Positions 8,743 through 16,721 are shown, counted from the first letter of the stretch. The stretch is 64,000 nt of DNA from Aminobacter ciceronei (GCF_014138625.1 NZ_JACJHY010000025.1:48231-112230), one strand, 5' to 3'. A program made the numbers and translations. The notes: a model not told the origin generated them from the letters alone.

Positions 8743-8774
8743 AAAAAGCCCCGCCACCTCAAGGCAGCGGGGCT
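8743..8774 (-). terminator. Rho-independent terminator
   Basis: AGCCCCGC (8747-8754) pairs with GCGGGGCT (8767-8774); the minus strand continues with a U-run. It lies 18 bases past the stop of the DUF1344-like frame and supports that frame as a former or present gene. Confidence 0.75.
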
Positions 8775-8791
8775 CGATCTGGAGAACCAGA

Positions 8792-8968
8792 TCACATCGG
8801 CGGCGACAGCGTCACCTGCGTGACCTTGGCCATGTCGTCGCCATCCATGGTGACCACCACCTTCTTGCCGACCGCAGGCGCAGCAGGCGCTGCAATGCCG
8901 GCGCCGACAGTGAAGCTCTTGCCGTCCTCCAGCAGGATGACCTTGGTCTCCTTGCAACCGGCGCGCAC
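8792..8968 (-). pseudogene. DUF1344-like protein, N-terminally truncated
   Basis: About 58 residues read as a DUF1344-type beta domain: ETKVILLEDGKSFTVG, then GKKVVVTMDGDDMAKVTQV. Family members are short periplasmic proteins that start with a signal peptide. Here none precedes the domain; the frame runs upstream into Arg-rich sequence and the only nearby start is a GTG at 8968. A terminator follows the stop. Either the 5' end was lost by rearrangement next to the DUF892 gene or the protein is expressed from the GTG as a short form. Confidence 0.5.
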
Positions 8969-9013
8969 GAGGGTTCCGATGCGGCGGCGAGGTGCGGATC
9001 TCCTGAATCCTCT

Positions 9014-9038
9014 GGAACTGTAAGCGCCACCAGTCGTT
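9014..9038 (+). promoter_or_regulatory. EcfG-type general stress promoter, perfect match
   Basis: GGAAC (9014-9018), 16 bases, CGTT (9035-9038), 36 bases before the start of the DUF892 gene. This is the exact consensus reported for the alphaproteobacterial general-stress sigma factor. Confidence 0.75.
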
Positions 9039-9073
9039 CTGGCCCGGAGGGATCTCAACCACAGGAGCCAACC

Positions 9074-9574
9074 ATGCCGACCAAAGAAAAGGGCCTTGAA
9101 GACCTCTTCCACGACACCCTGCGCGATATCTACTACGCGGAGCGCAAGATCCTGAAGGCGTTGCCGAAGATGGCCCGCGGCGCCAGTTCCATGGAATTGA
9201 AAGCGGCGTTCGAGAAACACCGGGACCAGACCGAAGGCCATGTCGAGCGGCTTCAGCAGGTGTTCGAGCTGATCGGCAAGCGCGCCCAGGGCAAGACCTG
9301 CCCGGCGATCGACGGCATCATCGAGGAAGGCGAGGAAATCCTTGAGGAGTTCAAGGGCACGGCGGCCGGCGACGCCGGCCTGATCTCGGCTGCCCAGGCC
9401 GTGGAGCATTATGAAATCACCCGCTACGGCACGCTGCGCCGCTGGGCTGAAATCATGAAGATGCCGGAGGCGGCCGAGCTTTTCGCCGCCACCCTGGCCG
9501 AGGAAGAGACCACCGACAAGGATCTGACCATGCTGGCCGACAGCAAGGCCAACCGACAGGCCTTGGCCGCATGA
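9074..9574 (+). CDS. Ferritin-like DUF892 protein (YciE/YciF family)
   Basis: 166 residues. Four-helix ferritin-like bundle: LFHDTLRDIYYAERKILKAL opens the first helix, and EKHRDQTEGHVERL and AAQAVEHYEITRYGTL carry the Glu/His residues expected for a di-iron site. Homologues are induced by osmotic and general stress; the enzymatic role is unsettled. The ATG follows CAGGAGCCAACC. The promoter is a perfect EcfG match. A fragment homologous to its C-terminus sits at 11110-11169. Heads a run of same-strand genes to about 11.07 kb. Confidence 0.9.
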   Translation: MPTKEKGLEDLFHDTLRDIYYAERKILKALPKMARGASSMELKAAFEKHRDQTEGHVERLQQVFELIGKRAQGKTCPAIDGIIEEGEEILEEFKGTAAGDAGLISAAQAVEHYEITRYGTLRRWAEIMKMPEAAELFAATLAEEETTDKDLTMLADSKANRQALAA

Positions 9575-9652
9575 TCGACAGCCCCGCAGCTCTGCCGAAC
9601 AAACCGGCAGCGCTGTGGGGCGCCCCCTCAACAGCCATTCGGAGGCGCGACC

Positions 9653-9817
9653 ATGAAACCGACCACCCCAACCCTGCCCACCGATGACGAGCTCGTCATG
9701 CACCTGGTGGAAACCAGCGACCTGTCGCCGCTCCAGGCGGCCGAACTTGTCAGGCGCCATGGCCGCGACCGCCGCAAGCTCGATGAGCTGGCCAGGACAT
9801 TCAAGGCGGAGAGTTGA
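9653..9817 (+). CDS. Small DUF3606-like protein
   Basis: 54 residues. DDELVMHLVETSDLSPLQAA, then LVRRHGRDRRKLDELARTF follows the DUF3606 layout, with GRDRRKLDEL replacing the usual GPSRRKL. The ATG is preceded by GGAGGCGCGACC. The stop overlaps the ribosome binding region of the SDR gene four bases downstream, so translation is probably coupled. Paralogous in layout to the protein at 6039-6221. Confidence 0.7.
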   Translation: MKPTTPTLPTDDELVMHLVETSDLSPLQAAELVRRHGRDRRKLDELARTFKAES

Positions 9818-9820
9818 GCC

Positions 9821-10786
9821 ATGGGTGCCGCTCAGCCACGCGCCGCAGGCAGGCAACGCGCGATCCAGGCGAAGGTCGACAAGGACGACAGGCAGCAGCG
9901 CAAGGTCAAACCGCCCAAGGCGATGCAGGCCGGCGCCAGGCGGTATCCGACCCCGCCATTCCCGAAGCAGCATCTGCCGAAGCCCGGCCACGAAACCTCG
10001 GTCGAGCCGGCGCCGCTGTATGACGCGCCCTATTATCTCGGTTCGCAGAAGCTCGCCGGCAAGGTCGCGCTGATCACCGGCGGCGATTCAGGCATAGGTC
10101 GAGCGGTTGCGGTGCTGTTTGCGCGGGAGGGCGCCGACATCGCCATCGGCTATCTCAGCGAAGACGTCGATGCGAAGCAGACAAAGCTCGCCGTCGAAGC
10201 GGAAGGCCGCAGCTGCATCCTGCTTCGCGGCGATGTCAGTTCGCCCGCCGCATGCCGCAAGGCGGTGGCGAGGACAGTCAAGCAATTCGGCAAGCTCGAC
10301 ATCCTCGTCAACAATGCCGCCTTCCAGGTGCATTCGGCCGATATCGCCGACCTCACCGAGGCGCATTTCGACACCACGCTCAAGGTCAATCTCTACGGCT
10401 ATTTCCACATGGCCAAGGCAGCGCTCGCGCATATGGGGCCAGGCGCCGTCATCCTGAACACCGGCTCGGTGACCGGCATCAGGGGCAGCAAGGAGCTGGT
10501 CGACTATTCGATGACCAAGGGCGGCATCCATGCCTTCACCAGGGCGCTTGCCGCCAACCTTGTCGATCGCGGCATCCGCGTCAACGCCATCGCGCCCGGA
10601 CCGGTGTGGACGCCGCTGAACCCGTCCGACAAGCAGGCGCAGGACGTGGCGCAGTTCGGCGCAAAGACTGCGATGAAGCGTCCGGCCCAGCCCGAGGAAA
10701 TCGCCCCCGCCTATGTGTTCCTCGCCTCGTCGCACTGCTCCAGCTACATCACCGGCGAGATCCTGCCGATCATCGGCGGCTACTGA
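9821..10786 (+). CDS. SDR-family NAD(P)-dependent oxidoreductase (YghA-like, N-terminally extended)
   Basis: 321 residues. A basic, Pro-rich extension of about 75 residues precedes the Rossmann fold. Cofactor motif TGGDSGIGRA (about 87-96), NNAA motif, active-site Ser, and Tyr/Lys in YSMTKGG. The fold ends with YITGEILPIIGGY. The extension and the YHxxS-type family fit the YghA/general-stress group of SDRs; the substrate is unknown. It begins four bases after a small DUF3606-like gene and belongs to the stress transcript started by the EcfG promoter at 9014. Confidence 0.9.
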   Translation: MGAAQPRAAGRQRAIQAKVDKDDRQQRKVKPPKAMQAGARRYPTPPFPKQHLPKPGHETSVEPAPLYDAPYYLGSQKLAGKVALITGGDSGIGRAVAVLFAREGADIAIGYLSEDVDAKQTKLAVEAEGRSCILLRGDVSSPAACRKAVARTVKQFGKLDILVNNAAFQVHSADIADLTEAHFDTTLKVNLYGYFHMAKAALAHMGPGAVILNTGSVTGIRGSKELVDYSMTKGGIHAFTRALAANLVDRGIRVNAIAPGPVWTPLNPSDKQAQDVAQFGAKTAMKRPAQPEEIAPAYVFLASSHCSSYITGEILPIIGGY

Positions 10787-10840
10787 GAAAATGCCTGCCG
10801 GCCGAGGCCGGCACGACACGTGCATGCAAAGGTGAGCGCC

Positions 10841-11065
10841 ATGTTGCCGCCCGAAATCATCGACAACCCCGACCTGTCCATCGATGAGAAGATCGGTCGT
10901 CTGCGCAACCTCGATGCCAGCCTGCGCAGCCTGTACCGGGCGCTCTACCCCGGTGAAACGCCGTGGGACGACCTGGCCGAGATCGAAACCGGAATCCGCA
11001 GCCTCGAACAGATGCTGCCGTCGGGAACCACGGTCGATCGTTGCCGCGACGACGACAGACAATGA
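10841..11065 (+). CDS. Small conserved hypothetical protein
   Basis: 74 residues beginning MLPPEIIDNPDLSIDEKIGR. Acidic and helical, with a conserved-looking GETPWDDLAEIE segment. The ATG at 10841 was chosen because AAAGGTGAG lies before it. It follows the SDR gene by 54 bases and probably ends that operon. Function unknown. Confidence 0.65.
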   Translation: MLPPEIIDNPDLSIDEKIGRLRNLDASLRSLYRALYPGETPWDDLAEIETGIRSLEQMLPSGTTVDRCRDDDRQ

Positions 11066-11109
11066 CACGTCCCGGGTCCCGACCAAGGGGTTACCGGGAC
11101 CTCCGCCGC

Positions 11110-11169
11110 TGCAAGGACCTGACGGCGCTGGCCGACAACAAGGCCAATCGTCAGGCACTTTCGGCATGA
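11110..11169 (+). pseudogene. Remnant of a second DUF892 gene (C-terminus only)
   Basis: The last 19 codons read CKDLTALADNKANRQALSA followed by TGA. This matches the end of the DUF892 protein at 9074-9574 (DKDLTMLADSKANRQALAA) at 15 of 19 positions. Nothing upstream in the frame resembles the rest of the family, so only a 60-base tail of a duplicated gene survives. Confidence 0.75.
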
Positions 11170-11231
11170 TCCATGACCACCGGCCGGTCGTCTCGCGCAG
11201 AGGGCAGGCCCATGACCTCGAGAGGGCAGAG

Positions 11232-11801
11232 ATGAGCAAGGCATTGTTGGCACTCCCGCTGGCGCTGATGTCGCTGTCGGCGGCCCCTGCGACGGAGAAG
11301 GACTTTCTTCAAACGCTTTCCGGCAGTTGGCAGGGCTCCGGCCAGGTCCGGCTGCGGCCTGATACGGCGCCGGTCCCGGTCGTCTGCACGCTGCGATCAC
11401 GCAGCAAGGGCGCTTCGCTCAATCTGGACGGCAATTGCCGGGCAAAAATCGTCTTCTCCAGGCGCATCGGCGTCGATCTGCGCGCCGAAGGGGCGCGTTA
11501 TTCCGGCACCTATGTCGGTTCACGTCGCGGTGCGGCCAGCCTTGCGGGCAGACGCAGCGGCGATACTGTCACGCTGCAGATCAACTGGCCTGACCGCGGC
11601 TCAGGCGCGCGGGTCGCCACCATGCAGGTGGCGAGCAGGATTGCCGGCAAAATGCGCATCGTCACTGTCGAACGACACCCGCAGACCGGAAACCGGGTGG
11701 TGACGGCTGACATCGCCTTCAGCCGCAACCAGACGGGCCTCTTTTACAGACGCACATTTTTTGAGCCGGGCGGCATCCTTCGCTGCGTGGGGGAACCCTA
11801 G
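11232..11801 (+). CDS. Secreted hypothetical protein
   Basis: 189 residues with a signal peptide (MSKALLALPLALMSLSAAPA, cleavage near residue 20). The mature domain starts DFLQTLSGSWQGSGQVRL and is beta-rich with two Cys (VVCTLRSRS, NLDGNCRAK) and a C-terminal Cys in ILRCVGEP. It resembles lipocalin-like or calycin-type periplasmic proteins of rhizobia; the exact family is not recognised. The ATG is preceded by GAGGGCAGAG. Short transcript on its own or with the following gene. Confidence 0.75.
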   Translation: MSKALLALPLALMSLSAAPATEKDFLQTLSGSWQGSGQVRLRPDTAPVPVVCTLRSRSKGASLNLDGNCRAKIVFSRRIGVDLRAEGARYSGTYVGSRRGAASLAGRRSGDTVTLQINWPDRGSGARVATMQVASRIAGKMRIVTVERHPQTGNRVVTADIAFSRNQTGLFYRRTFFEPGGILRCVGEP

Positions 11802-11841
11802 CTGAGCACGGCGGGTTGTTGACAGGAAACGGAGACCCACC

Positions 11842-12108
11842 ATGGCCAAGACAGCAACGCGGCAAAGCCCAGCCGGACCCAGGCCGGCACTGCCCCCGGA
11901 CAATCCGACGCCCAGGGTGAAACCGACGCCCCAGGACAAACCGACGCGCAACGACAAACCGACGCCCAGGAACGAACCGACGCGCAACGACAAACCGACA
12001 CGAGACACGCGGGACGACCCGTCAGCCAATCCGGACGCCGACGAAAACCAGCCCGACACCGCGCCCCACAAGGACGTCGAAAAGCTTCAGCGCAAGCTGA
12101 AGCGCTGA
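11842..12108 (+). CDS. Low-complexity Pro/Thr/Asp-rich protein with internal repeats
   Basis: 88 residues. The middle is built from a repeated segment of about 10 residues of the form DKPTRN / DKPTPRNEPTRN, encoded by a 30-bp DNA repeat. It ends in a charged helix (KDVEKLQRKLKR). Highly charged and disordered, like hydrophilin-type stress proteins. The ATG is preceded by AACGGAGACCCACC. No family assigned. Repeat number may vary between strains. Confidence 0.6.
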   Translation: MAKTATRQSPAGPRPALPPDNPTPRVKPTPQDKPTRNDKPTPRNEPTRNDKPTRDTRDDPSANPDADENQPDTAPHKDVEKLQRKLKR

Positions 12109-12112
12109 TGCA

Positions 12113-12151
12113 CCAAAAAGAAAGGCCTGCCCACGTCTCCGTCGGCAGGCC
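12113..12151. terminator. Hairpin after the low-complexity gene
   Basis: GGCCTGCC (12124-12131) pairs with GGCAGGCC (12144-12151). An A-rich run precedes it, so the U-run is on the minus strand. The rest of the 290-bp gap to 12398 holds no supported gene apart from the promoter below. Confidence 0.5.
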
Positions 12152-12341
12152 GTCAGGTTCTGGGATGCGCAGCCGGGAAAGGGACGAAACCGGCTACATG
12201 TGCAGTGTCTAAACCCGACAACAGCGCCGAAGTTCCATCGTTGGGTGAGCACCCAGCCGAGCCCCGCCCGGATCGAACCGCGAGCCGGCACCCGCAGCCG
12301 CCGCTGCATGATCACGATTGTCGCCGCGCGGTGGGTTTGTC

Positions 12342-12366
12342 GGAACGGATCGCCGACTGGATGGTT
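12342..12366 (+). promoter_or_regulatory. EcfG-type general stress promoter
   Basis: GGAAC (12342-12346), 16 bases, GGTT (12363-12366), 33 bases before the PRC-barrel start. It has the same spacing and -10 variant as the site at 4743. Confidence 0.6.
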
Positions 12367-12398
12367 TCGCCAATCCACCCACCAAGAGGAGACCAGTC

Positions 12399-12695
12399 AT
12401 GGACCACAGCAATCACGTCCGCCTCACCGAGGCCGAACTCACGCCCGATCTGCTTGCCGACGCCACCATCTATGGCCCCGACGACGAGGACATCGGATCG
12501 GTGTCGCATGTCCACGGATCCGGCAGCACGGCCCAGGTGATCATCGATGTCGGCGGCTTCCTCGGCATCGGCGCAAAACCGGTCGCGGTGCCCGTCAGCC
12601 AGCTCGATTTCATGCGCGACGAGGATGGCGAGGTCCACGCGGTGACATCGTGGACGAAGGACCAGTTGAAAGACATGCCGGAGCATCTCGACTGA
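12399..12695 (+). CDS. PRC-barrel domain protein
   Basis: 98 residues forming one PRC-barrel: LADATIYGPDDEDIGSVSHV, IIDVGGFLGIGAKPVAVPVS and LDFMRDEDGEVH. In rhizobia these short cytoplasmic or periplasmic proteins are often induced by stress; molecular function is unknown. The ATG follows AAGAGGAGACCAGTC. An EcfG-type promoter lies upstream. Transcribed alone. Confidence 0.9.
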   Translation: MDHSNHVRLTEAELTPDLLADATIYGPDDEDIGSVSHVHGSGSTAQVIIDVGGFLGIGAKPVAVPVSQLDFMRDEDGEVHAVTSWTKDQLKDMPEHLD

Positions 12696-13018
12696 TCTGC
12701 ATGTCGCGTCAGTGGCGCGGGATGGGCCCGCGCCACGGGGCAGGCGCGCACCTTCACGCGAAATGGCCATGATTGGCCGCCGATGAAAGATGCGGCGCCC
12801 GGACATCTGGTTCTGGCGCCCGCCTCTGCCGGCGCCTGCAGGTTGCGGGCCGCGTTCGCGGCCTGTGAGCGCGCCGCCAAGCGAACGCTCACTTTTTGAT
12901 GATATCCCTACAGTAACGCTTGTTCACGATCCCGTGAGGGCGGCCCCACAGATCGAAATAATGTGTTACACTTCGTGAATGCTCAATCTCGCAGCAATCA
13001 ATGCGGAAGGAGCCCGAA
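12696..13018. other. Intergenic, no gene seen
   Basis: Contains an inverted region around 12825-12885 and an AT-richer promoter-like stretch from 12890. No frame has family resemblance. Confidence 0.5.
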
Positions 13019-13447
13019 ATGAACCAGGCGAACAATGACCGGAAGTCCTTGGATCAGAGGATTTCAGATTACAGACCAAGCAAGAAGAGTTTGGCTTGGT
13101 CAATTGTGATCAGCGCTATCTTGACGATGATATTCGGTTTTACTGCTGGAGGCTGGGTTACCGGCGGATCCGCGAGGCTTATGGCGACGGTGGCGGCGCG
13201 GGATGCCGTGGCGGAACTGGCCTCTACGGAATGTGTGAACCGCTTTCTCGGTGGCACCGATGCGGCCCAAAGACTGACCGACCTGAAAGCTCTCAGTTCC
13301 TGGCAACGAGATGACTTTGTCAAAGACGGCGGCTGGAGCCAGTTCGGGTCGGAGGAAGTCGCAGGCGCTGCCGTGATGTGCGCTGACAAGCTCGCAGCCA
13401 TGGACGGCGTGCCCGAAACGACGTCCTCGGCGGCGGTCGAAGGATAG
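13019..13447 (+). CDS. Membrane-anchored conserved hypothetical protein
   Basis: 142 residues. A cytoplasmic N-terminus (about 27 residues) is followed by one membrane helix (about 28-52: WSIVISAILTMIFGFTAGGW) and a periplasmic domain with two Cys (STECVNRFLGG, AAVMCADKL). The Cys spacing could allow a disulphide. The ATG follows GGAAGGAGCCCGAA. Codon use is less GC-biased than its neighbours. Function unknown. It is 21 bases from the next gene. Confidence 0.75.
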   Translation: MNQANNDRKSLDQRISDYRPSKKSLAWSIVISAILTMIFGFTAGGWVTGGSARLMATVAARDAVAELASTECVNRFLGGTDAAQRLTDLKALSSWQRDDFVKDGGWSQFGSEEVAGAAVMCADKLAAMDGVPETTSSAAVEG

Positions 13448-13468
13448 CCCCGCGCCGGGAGTTTCAAC

Positions 13469-13711
13469 ATGGACAAGGAATTCAACCCACCGGTGGTGAT
13501 AGCACGCGAGAACCGAGCCGGACGCAGGACGATAGCGTCCGCCTGGGAAGCGCTGGAGTGGTTGCGACTGCGAAGACCGGCTTGCACAGGCCCGCGATAC
13601 CGTTCGGCCGTTCGCATATGTCGCGATGTGCTCGATGGGTTGCGGGCTCCCCCGGACGCCCGCCGAGCCTTCATATCAGCCGCCAGGGAGGTTGGCCGGC
13701 GTGTGTTCTGA
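13469..13711 (+). CDS. DUF982-family protein
   Basis: 80 residues. The pattern VVIARENRAGRRTIASAWEA, then LRLRRPACTGPRYRSAVRIC matches DUF982, a small Rhizobiales family with an invariant WEALEWL-type helix and a G-P-x-Y/F-R core. Function unknown. Rhizobia carry many copies, often on accessory DNA. Starts 21 bases after the membrane-anchored gene, with GGGAGTTTCAAC before the ATG. Confidence 0.85.
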   Translation: MDKEFNPPVVIARENRAGRRTIASAWEALEWLRLRRPACTGPRYRSAVRICRDVLDGLRAPPDARRAFISAAREVGRRVF

Positions 13712-13736
13712 CGTGAAATGAAGGGGGTGGAGAGGG

Positions 13737-13940
13737 ATGAAGTATCGCGACGTGCAGGAAAGGCTGAGGATGGTTGGCATCGTCATGAGCAAGTCCCAGG
13801 GCCGAATACGCATCAACCACTTCGGGGCGACTGCGGAAACCGCGTATTTCACCTGTTGCCTCGAGGATGCGCTTAAGACGGGGCAGGCTATGGCCGAGCC
13901 AAGTGCACTGCCCGAAGCGTGGTGTGCGGAACGCACATAA
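13737..13940 (+). CDS. Small conserved hypothetical protein
   Basis: 67 residues. MKYRDVQERLRMVGIVMSKS followed by RIRINHFGATAETAYFTCCL reads as a helix and a short beta hairpin, reminiscent of small hexulose-like or HicA-like folds, but no family is assigned. The ATG is preceded by GGGGGTGGAGAGGG. A terminator follows at 13982, so this likely ends a three-gene transcript from 13019. Confidence 0.65.
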   Translation: MKYRDVQERLRMVGIVMSKSQGRIRINHFGATAETAYFTCCLEDALKTGQAMAEPSALPEAWCAERT

Positions 13941-13981
13941 GACTTCAGGAGATGGAAGGACGGCAGGCGATCTCCTGAAGC

Positions 13982-14019
13982 GACCGCCCGGATCGGGAGG
14001 AACATCCGGGCGGTCTTTT
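13982..14019 (+). terminator. Rho-independent terminator
   Basis: GACCGCCCGGAT (13982-13993) pairs perfectly with ATCCGGGCGGTC (14004-14015), followed by TTTT. Confidence 0.9.
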
Positions 14020-14178
14020 CCGTTGGGGATGACCGCTGCCCAGAAGAATGAACGCCAACAGGATCGGCGACTGCCGAGGATGTGGCGCACGTGGTCGTCG
14101 CCGTGAACTGTGCACTGTAGAACGCTCTTCCGGCTGCGATGACGCGGCCGCGTCCGCTGCAACAGGAAGGAGAGCTAA

Positions 14179-14355
14179 GTGGCTTTGTCGGTCAGCGCGA
14201 TTTTTATCCTGCTCGCGGTTGCCCTGTTGCCTGTGCTCGCAAACTTCCGAACGTCGTTGCCTGGCGGCGATGTCGCCGCGTTTGTCGTTTATCCGATCAC
14301 CATCCTCGCATTGGCAGCCTTCGGAATAGCCGGCGCCATCGCTGCGCTCTTTTAG
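14179..14355 (+). CDS. 58-residue membrane miniprotein
   Basis: Starts at GTG (14179) after the strong Shine-Dalgarno AGGAAGGAGAG and ends at TAG 14353-14355. Two hydrophobic helices are visible: AIFILLAVALLPVLA (about 7-21) and AFVVYPITILALAAFGIAGA (about 34-53), joined by a short polar turn (NFRTSLPGGDV). Small two-helix membrane proteins of this type are frequent in rhizobia; no function is known. Confidence 0.6.
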   Translation: MALSVSAIFILLAVALLPVLANFRTSLPGGDVAAFVVYPITILALAAFGIAGAIAALF

Positions 14356-14755
14356 GCGCAATCGACCCGCCAAGGGCACTTGGCGCCAGAATGACCTATT
14401 GTCGGAACATTGACGGTTGCTGATATGCGCCACCGTCGACTGCGAGCGATTATCGGCAAGCTTCCGCCTCGAAACATGAGGGAGGATGCCTTGAAAAGCT
14501 CCACGGTGTCGGCCTTCGAATTCGACCTACCCTCAGCGCTCTCCATAAGATCGTAACAGGCGATCTGTCCAAGCGGCCGAGCCTGGCGCGACTTAAGCCA
14601 TTGAATTAAGTGGCGATCCCGACAGGATTGCCAAATCCGCAAAATTCATTGTGGAATCAAGGACGTCCGCCCGAACTTCCAAATGAACTGGCCCACTGAT
14701 TCAGTTACAGAATTGTTGTGCCGCCCTACCCGCTGATACGGTCAAGGAGATGGTG
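14356..14755. other. Intergenic, left border of a putative integrated element
   Basis: 400 bases without a supported gene. It contains the 19-bp attachment-site copy at 14611-14629. Confidence 0.5.
14611..14629. repeat. Direct repeat of the tRNA-Arg 3' end (candidate distal att site)
   Basis: TGGCGATCCCGACAGGATT is identical and in the same orientation to 17718-17736, the CCA end and T-arm of the tRNA-Arg gene. Identity stops sharply on both sides. Elements that integrate into tRNA genes leave exactly such a copy at their far end. Confidence 0.75.
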
Positions 14756-15027
14756 ATGAGAGTGCTTGTTTGTGGTGGCCGCGGCTGGTGCGACATCCTC
14801 GCAATGATGACGGTCATGGATGAGCTGAATGATGCGCATGGCCCAAGCCGCCGGATCTTCTTCCCGACCATCTCCCTGGAACCGGAGAAAACGCGCTCGA
14901 CCTTGAGGAACCCATGGCCGCCGGGGACACTCTCACACTTCATCCGACCGGAAAGAGAATCGACGTCAACGTCGCCGAACAGTTGGATCAGGTCCGTCGG
15001 GTAATAGACGTGAGCTCGCCTGCATAG
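14756..15027 (+). pseudogene. Broken DUF2493/YspA-like (SLOG) gene
   Basis: MRVLVCGGRGWCDILAMMTV is the typical start of DUF2493 nucleotide-binding proteins (beta strand, GGRG loop, helix). After about 33 residues the likeness ends. A protein-like segment continues in another frame to a TAG at 15025 (GENALDLEEPMAAGDTLTLH, then KRIDVNVAEQLDQVRRVID), which suggests a frameshift or fusion of fragments. Full-length relatives have about 120-200 residues. Probably inactive. It lies in the putative integrated element. Confidence 0.6.
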
Positions 15028-15143
15028 CGCACCGAACCTCGACCAAATCGCGGGCATCGTTCAGCTTGGACAGCGGAAAGGGTGTGGTTCGGCTCGGCTG
15101 TGGCATGAGAACGAAATAGGAACAAACTCCTTTTGGAGTCAAT

Positions 15144-15350
15144 TCACATCATGTCGGAACGAAGCTCCGCGGCCAGCTTTTCGAGGCCGTCGACTGACCC
15201 TTGATAGGACGCTGCATAGCGCGGAAACAGCTCCTGCTGGTTCCTGTAAAATGCGAGCCACTTCGGCAGGTCCGAGATTGGATAGGTGTTTGTCCAGTCA
15301 CCATTCGCCATCGTGAAGGTGCCGGCTGCAGAATCATAAGTGACGTTCAT
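15144..15350 (-). CDS. Small hypothetical protein
   Basis: 68 residues starting MNVTYDSAAGTFTMANGDWT and ending LEKLAAELRSDMM. Aromatic-rich, acidic, soluble. GGGCGGGGC precedes the start. No family recognised. It is the only minus-strand gene in the putative integrated element. Confidence 0.55.
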   Translation of the reverse strand: MNVTYDSAAGTFTMANGDWTNTYPISDLPKWLAFYRNQQELFPRYAASYQGSVDGLEKLAAELRSDMM

Positions 15351-15700
15351 GCCCCGCCCTAGCGCGCCGGTTGGCAGTTGAAAACCACCGCCCCAATTGA
15401 CGCCGCACCCGCCGTGACATGACTGGCTTCAACGAAGCGTCCCGTGACGTCTACCCCGGCACGCTGGCGCCGACGGCAACCGAGCCTGGCGCCCGCTTCA
15501 TTCCACCCTCCGGCAACGGGCGGGCGCGCCATTTTCTAATCCATTGCTGGCCGCATCCCTGCTTTGCCTCAGCGAGCCAAATGAGTTGCAGCATTGCAAC
15601 TAGGGAGCGCCAAAGGTTAGGCCCCGAAGTAGATTGTGTTTGCTAAATTAGTTCCGCCACGTAATGCTTGAGGCAACTCTTAACTGGAGGGGGTACCTGG
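15351..15700. other. Intergenic, upstream region of the porin
   Basis: 350 bases without a supported gene. The last 80 bases are AT-rich (GTGTTTGCTAAATTAGTTC) and probably hold the porin promoter. Confidence 0.5.
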
Positions 15701-16393
15701 ATGAAAAACTTCCTTGTCGCGACTACCTTTCTTTTGGCAATCGCCGGATCTGCTAACGCGGCAGATGTCGTGGTCGAAGAGCCTGCTCCTATCGTCCCAG
15801 CGGGCTTTGTCTGGACGGGTGGATATGTCGGTATTCAAGCCGGTTGGCAGTGGGGTAGAGACCACACCGAAGAGTTCTTCGGTGGCGTCGCCACTGGTTT
15901 CGATGAAGACCTCGACAGCGATGGCTTTATTGGGGGTGTCCACGCCGGTTACAACTGGCAGTCAGGACAGGTGGTCTACGGTATCGAGGGCGATTTCGAG
16001 TTCGCCGCTGTCGATGGCGGATACCGCCTCGACAACGGCAATGGCACTGACTTCGATATGAATTGGCAGGCGTCCATTCGTGGCCGACTTGGTTTCGTTC
16101 CGATGGAGCGTCTGTTGGTCTATGGCACTGTTGGCGCCGCTTTTGCCAACCTCGAATATACCTACGTCAGCGCCAACACGACGTTTGAATCGTTTGACGA
16201 GACGAAAGTCGGTTGGACGGCCGGCGCAGGCATTGAGTATGCCGTTACCGACAACATCACCACCCGCTTGGAATATCGGTATACCGACTTCGGAAGCGTT
16301 TCCAATTTGTCGGCGGTCGCTTTCCCAGGCTTTACCTATGATCACGACCCGCAGTTCCATGCTGTCCGTGTCGGTCTCTCATACAAGTTTTGA
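15701..16393 (+). CDS. Outer-membrane protein, Omp25/Omp31-like beta barrel
   Basis: 230 residues. Signal peptide of 21 residues ending GSANAADVVV. The family marks are present: the stretch FVWTGGYVGIQAGWQWG after the signal, alternating aromatic/hydrophobic strands, and the final SYKF with a terminal Phe required for outer-membrane insertion. Eight-strand barrel of Rhizobiales, including Brucella Omp25/31 and Bradyrhizobium/RopB relatives. The ATG follows TGGAGGGGGTACCTGG. Codon use is less GC-biased than the core genes nearby. Monocistronic, with a terminator immediately downstream. Confidence 0.9.
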   Translation: MKNFLVATTFLLAIAGSANAADVVVEEPAPIVPAGFVWTGGYVGIQAGWQWGRDHTEEFFGGVATGFDEDLDSDGFIGGVHAGYNWQSGQVVYGIEGDFEFAAVDGGYRLDNGNGTDFDMNWQASIRGRLGFVPMERLLVYGTVGAAFANLEYTYVSANTTFESFDETKVGWTAGAGIEYAVTDNITTRLEYRYTDFGSVSNLSAVAFPGFTYDHDPQFHAVRVGLSYKF

Positions 16394-16419
16394 AGTTTGG
16401 ACTGATCCATGCTCTTTGA

Positions 16420-16447
16420 CCCCGGCTCAGCGCCGGGGTTTCTTTTT
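16420..16447 (+). terminator. Rho-independent terminator of the porin gene
   Basis: CCCCGGC (16420-16426) pairs with GCCGGGG (16432-16438), followed by TTTCTTTTT. Confidence 0.9.
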
Positions 16448-16721
16448 GTGCGGACCGCGGCATCGGCCTGACAGCAAAAAGACATCAAAGCCAACCGGTC
16501 GGAATGCCAAGATCTAATGCACGCCGGCACCGCACATTGGCTAGGTCGCCCTCATCCCTTGGGCTGTTGCCCGCAACCATGCCCACCCCACCACGCAATG
16601 CGGGCGGCCCGACTTGGCAACAACCAAGCGGGCCGCTTTCGCAATCCTTGCCCCTTGAAATCCGTCCTCGCCTGAACGTCCTCGCCTGAATACGATTTAG
16701 GCATAGCGGGAGGATCTGACC

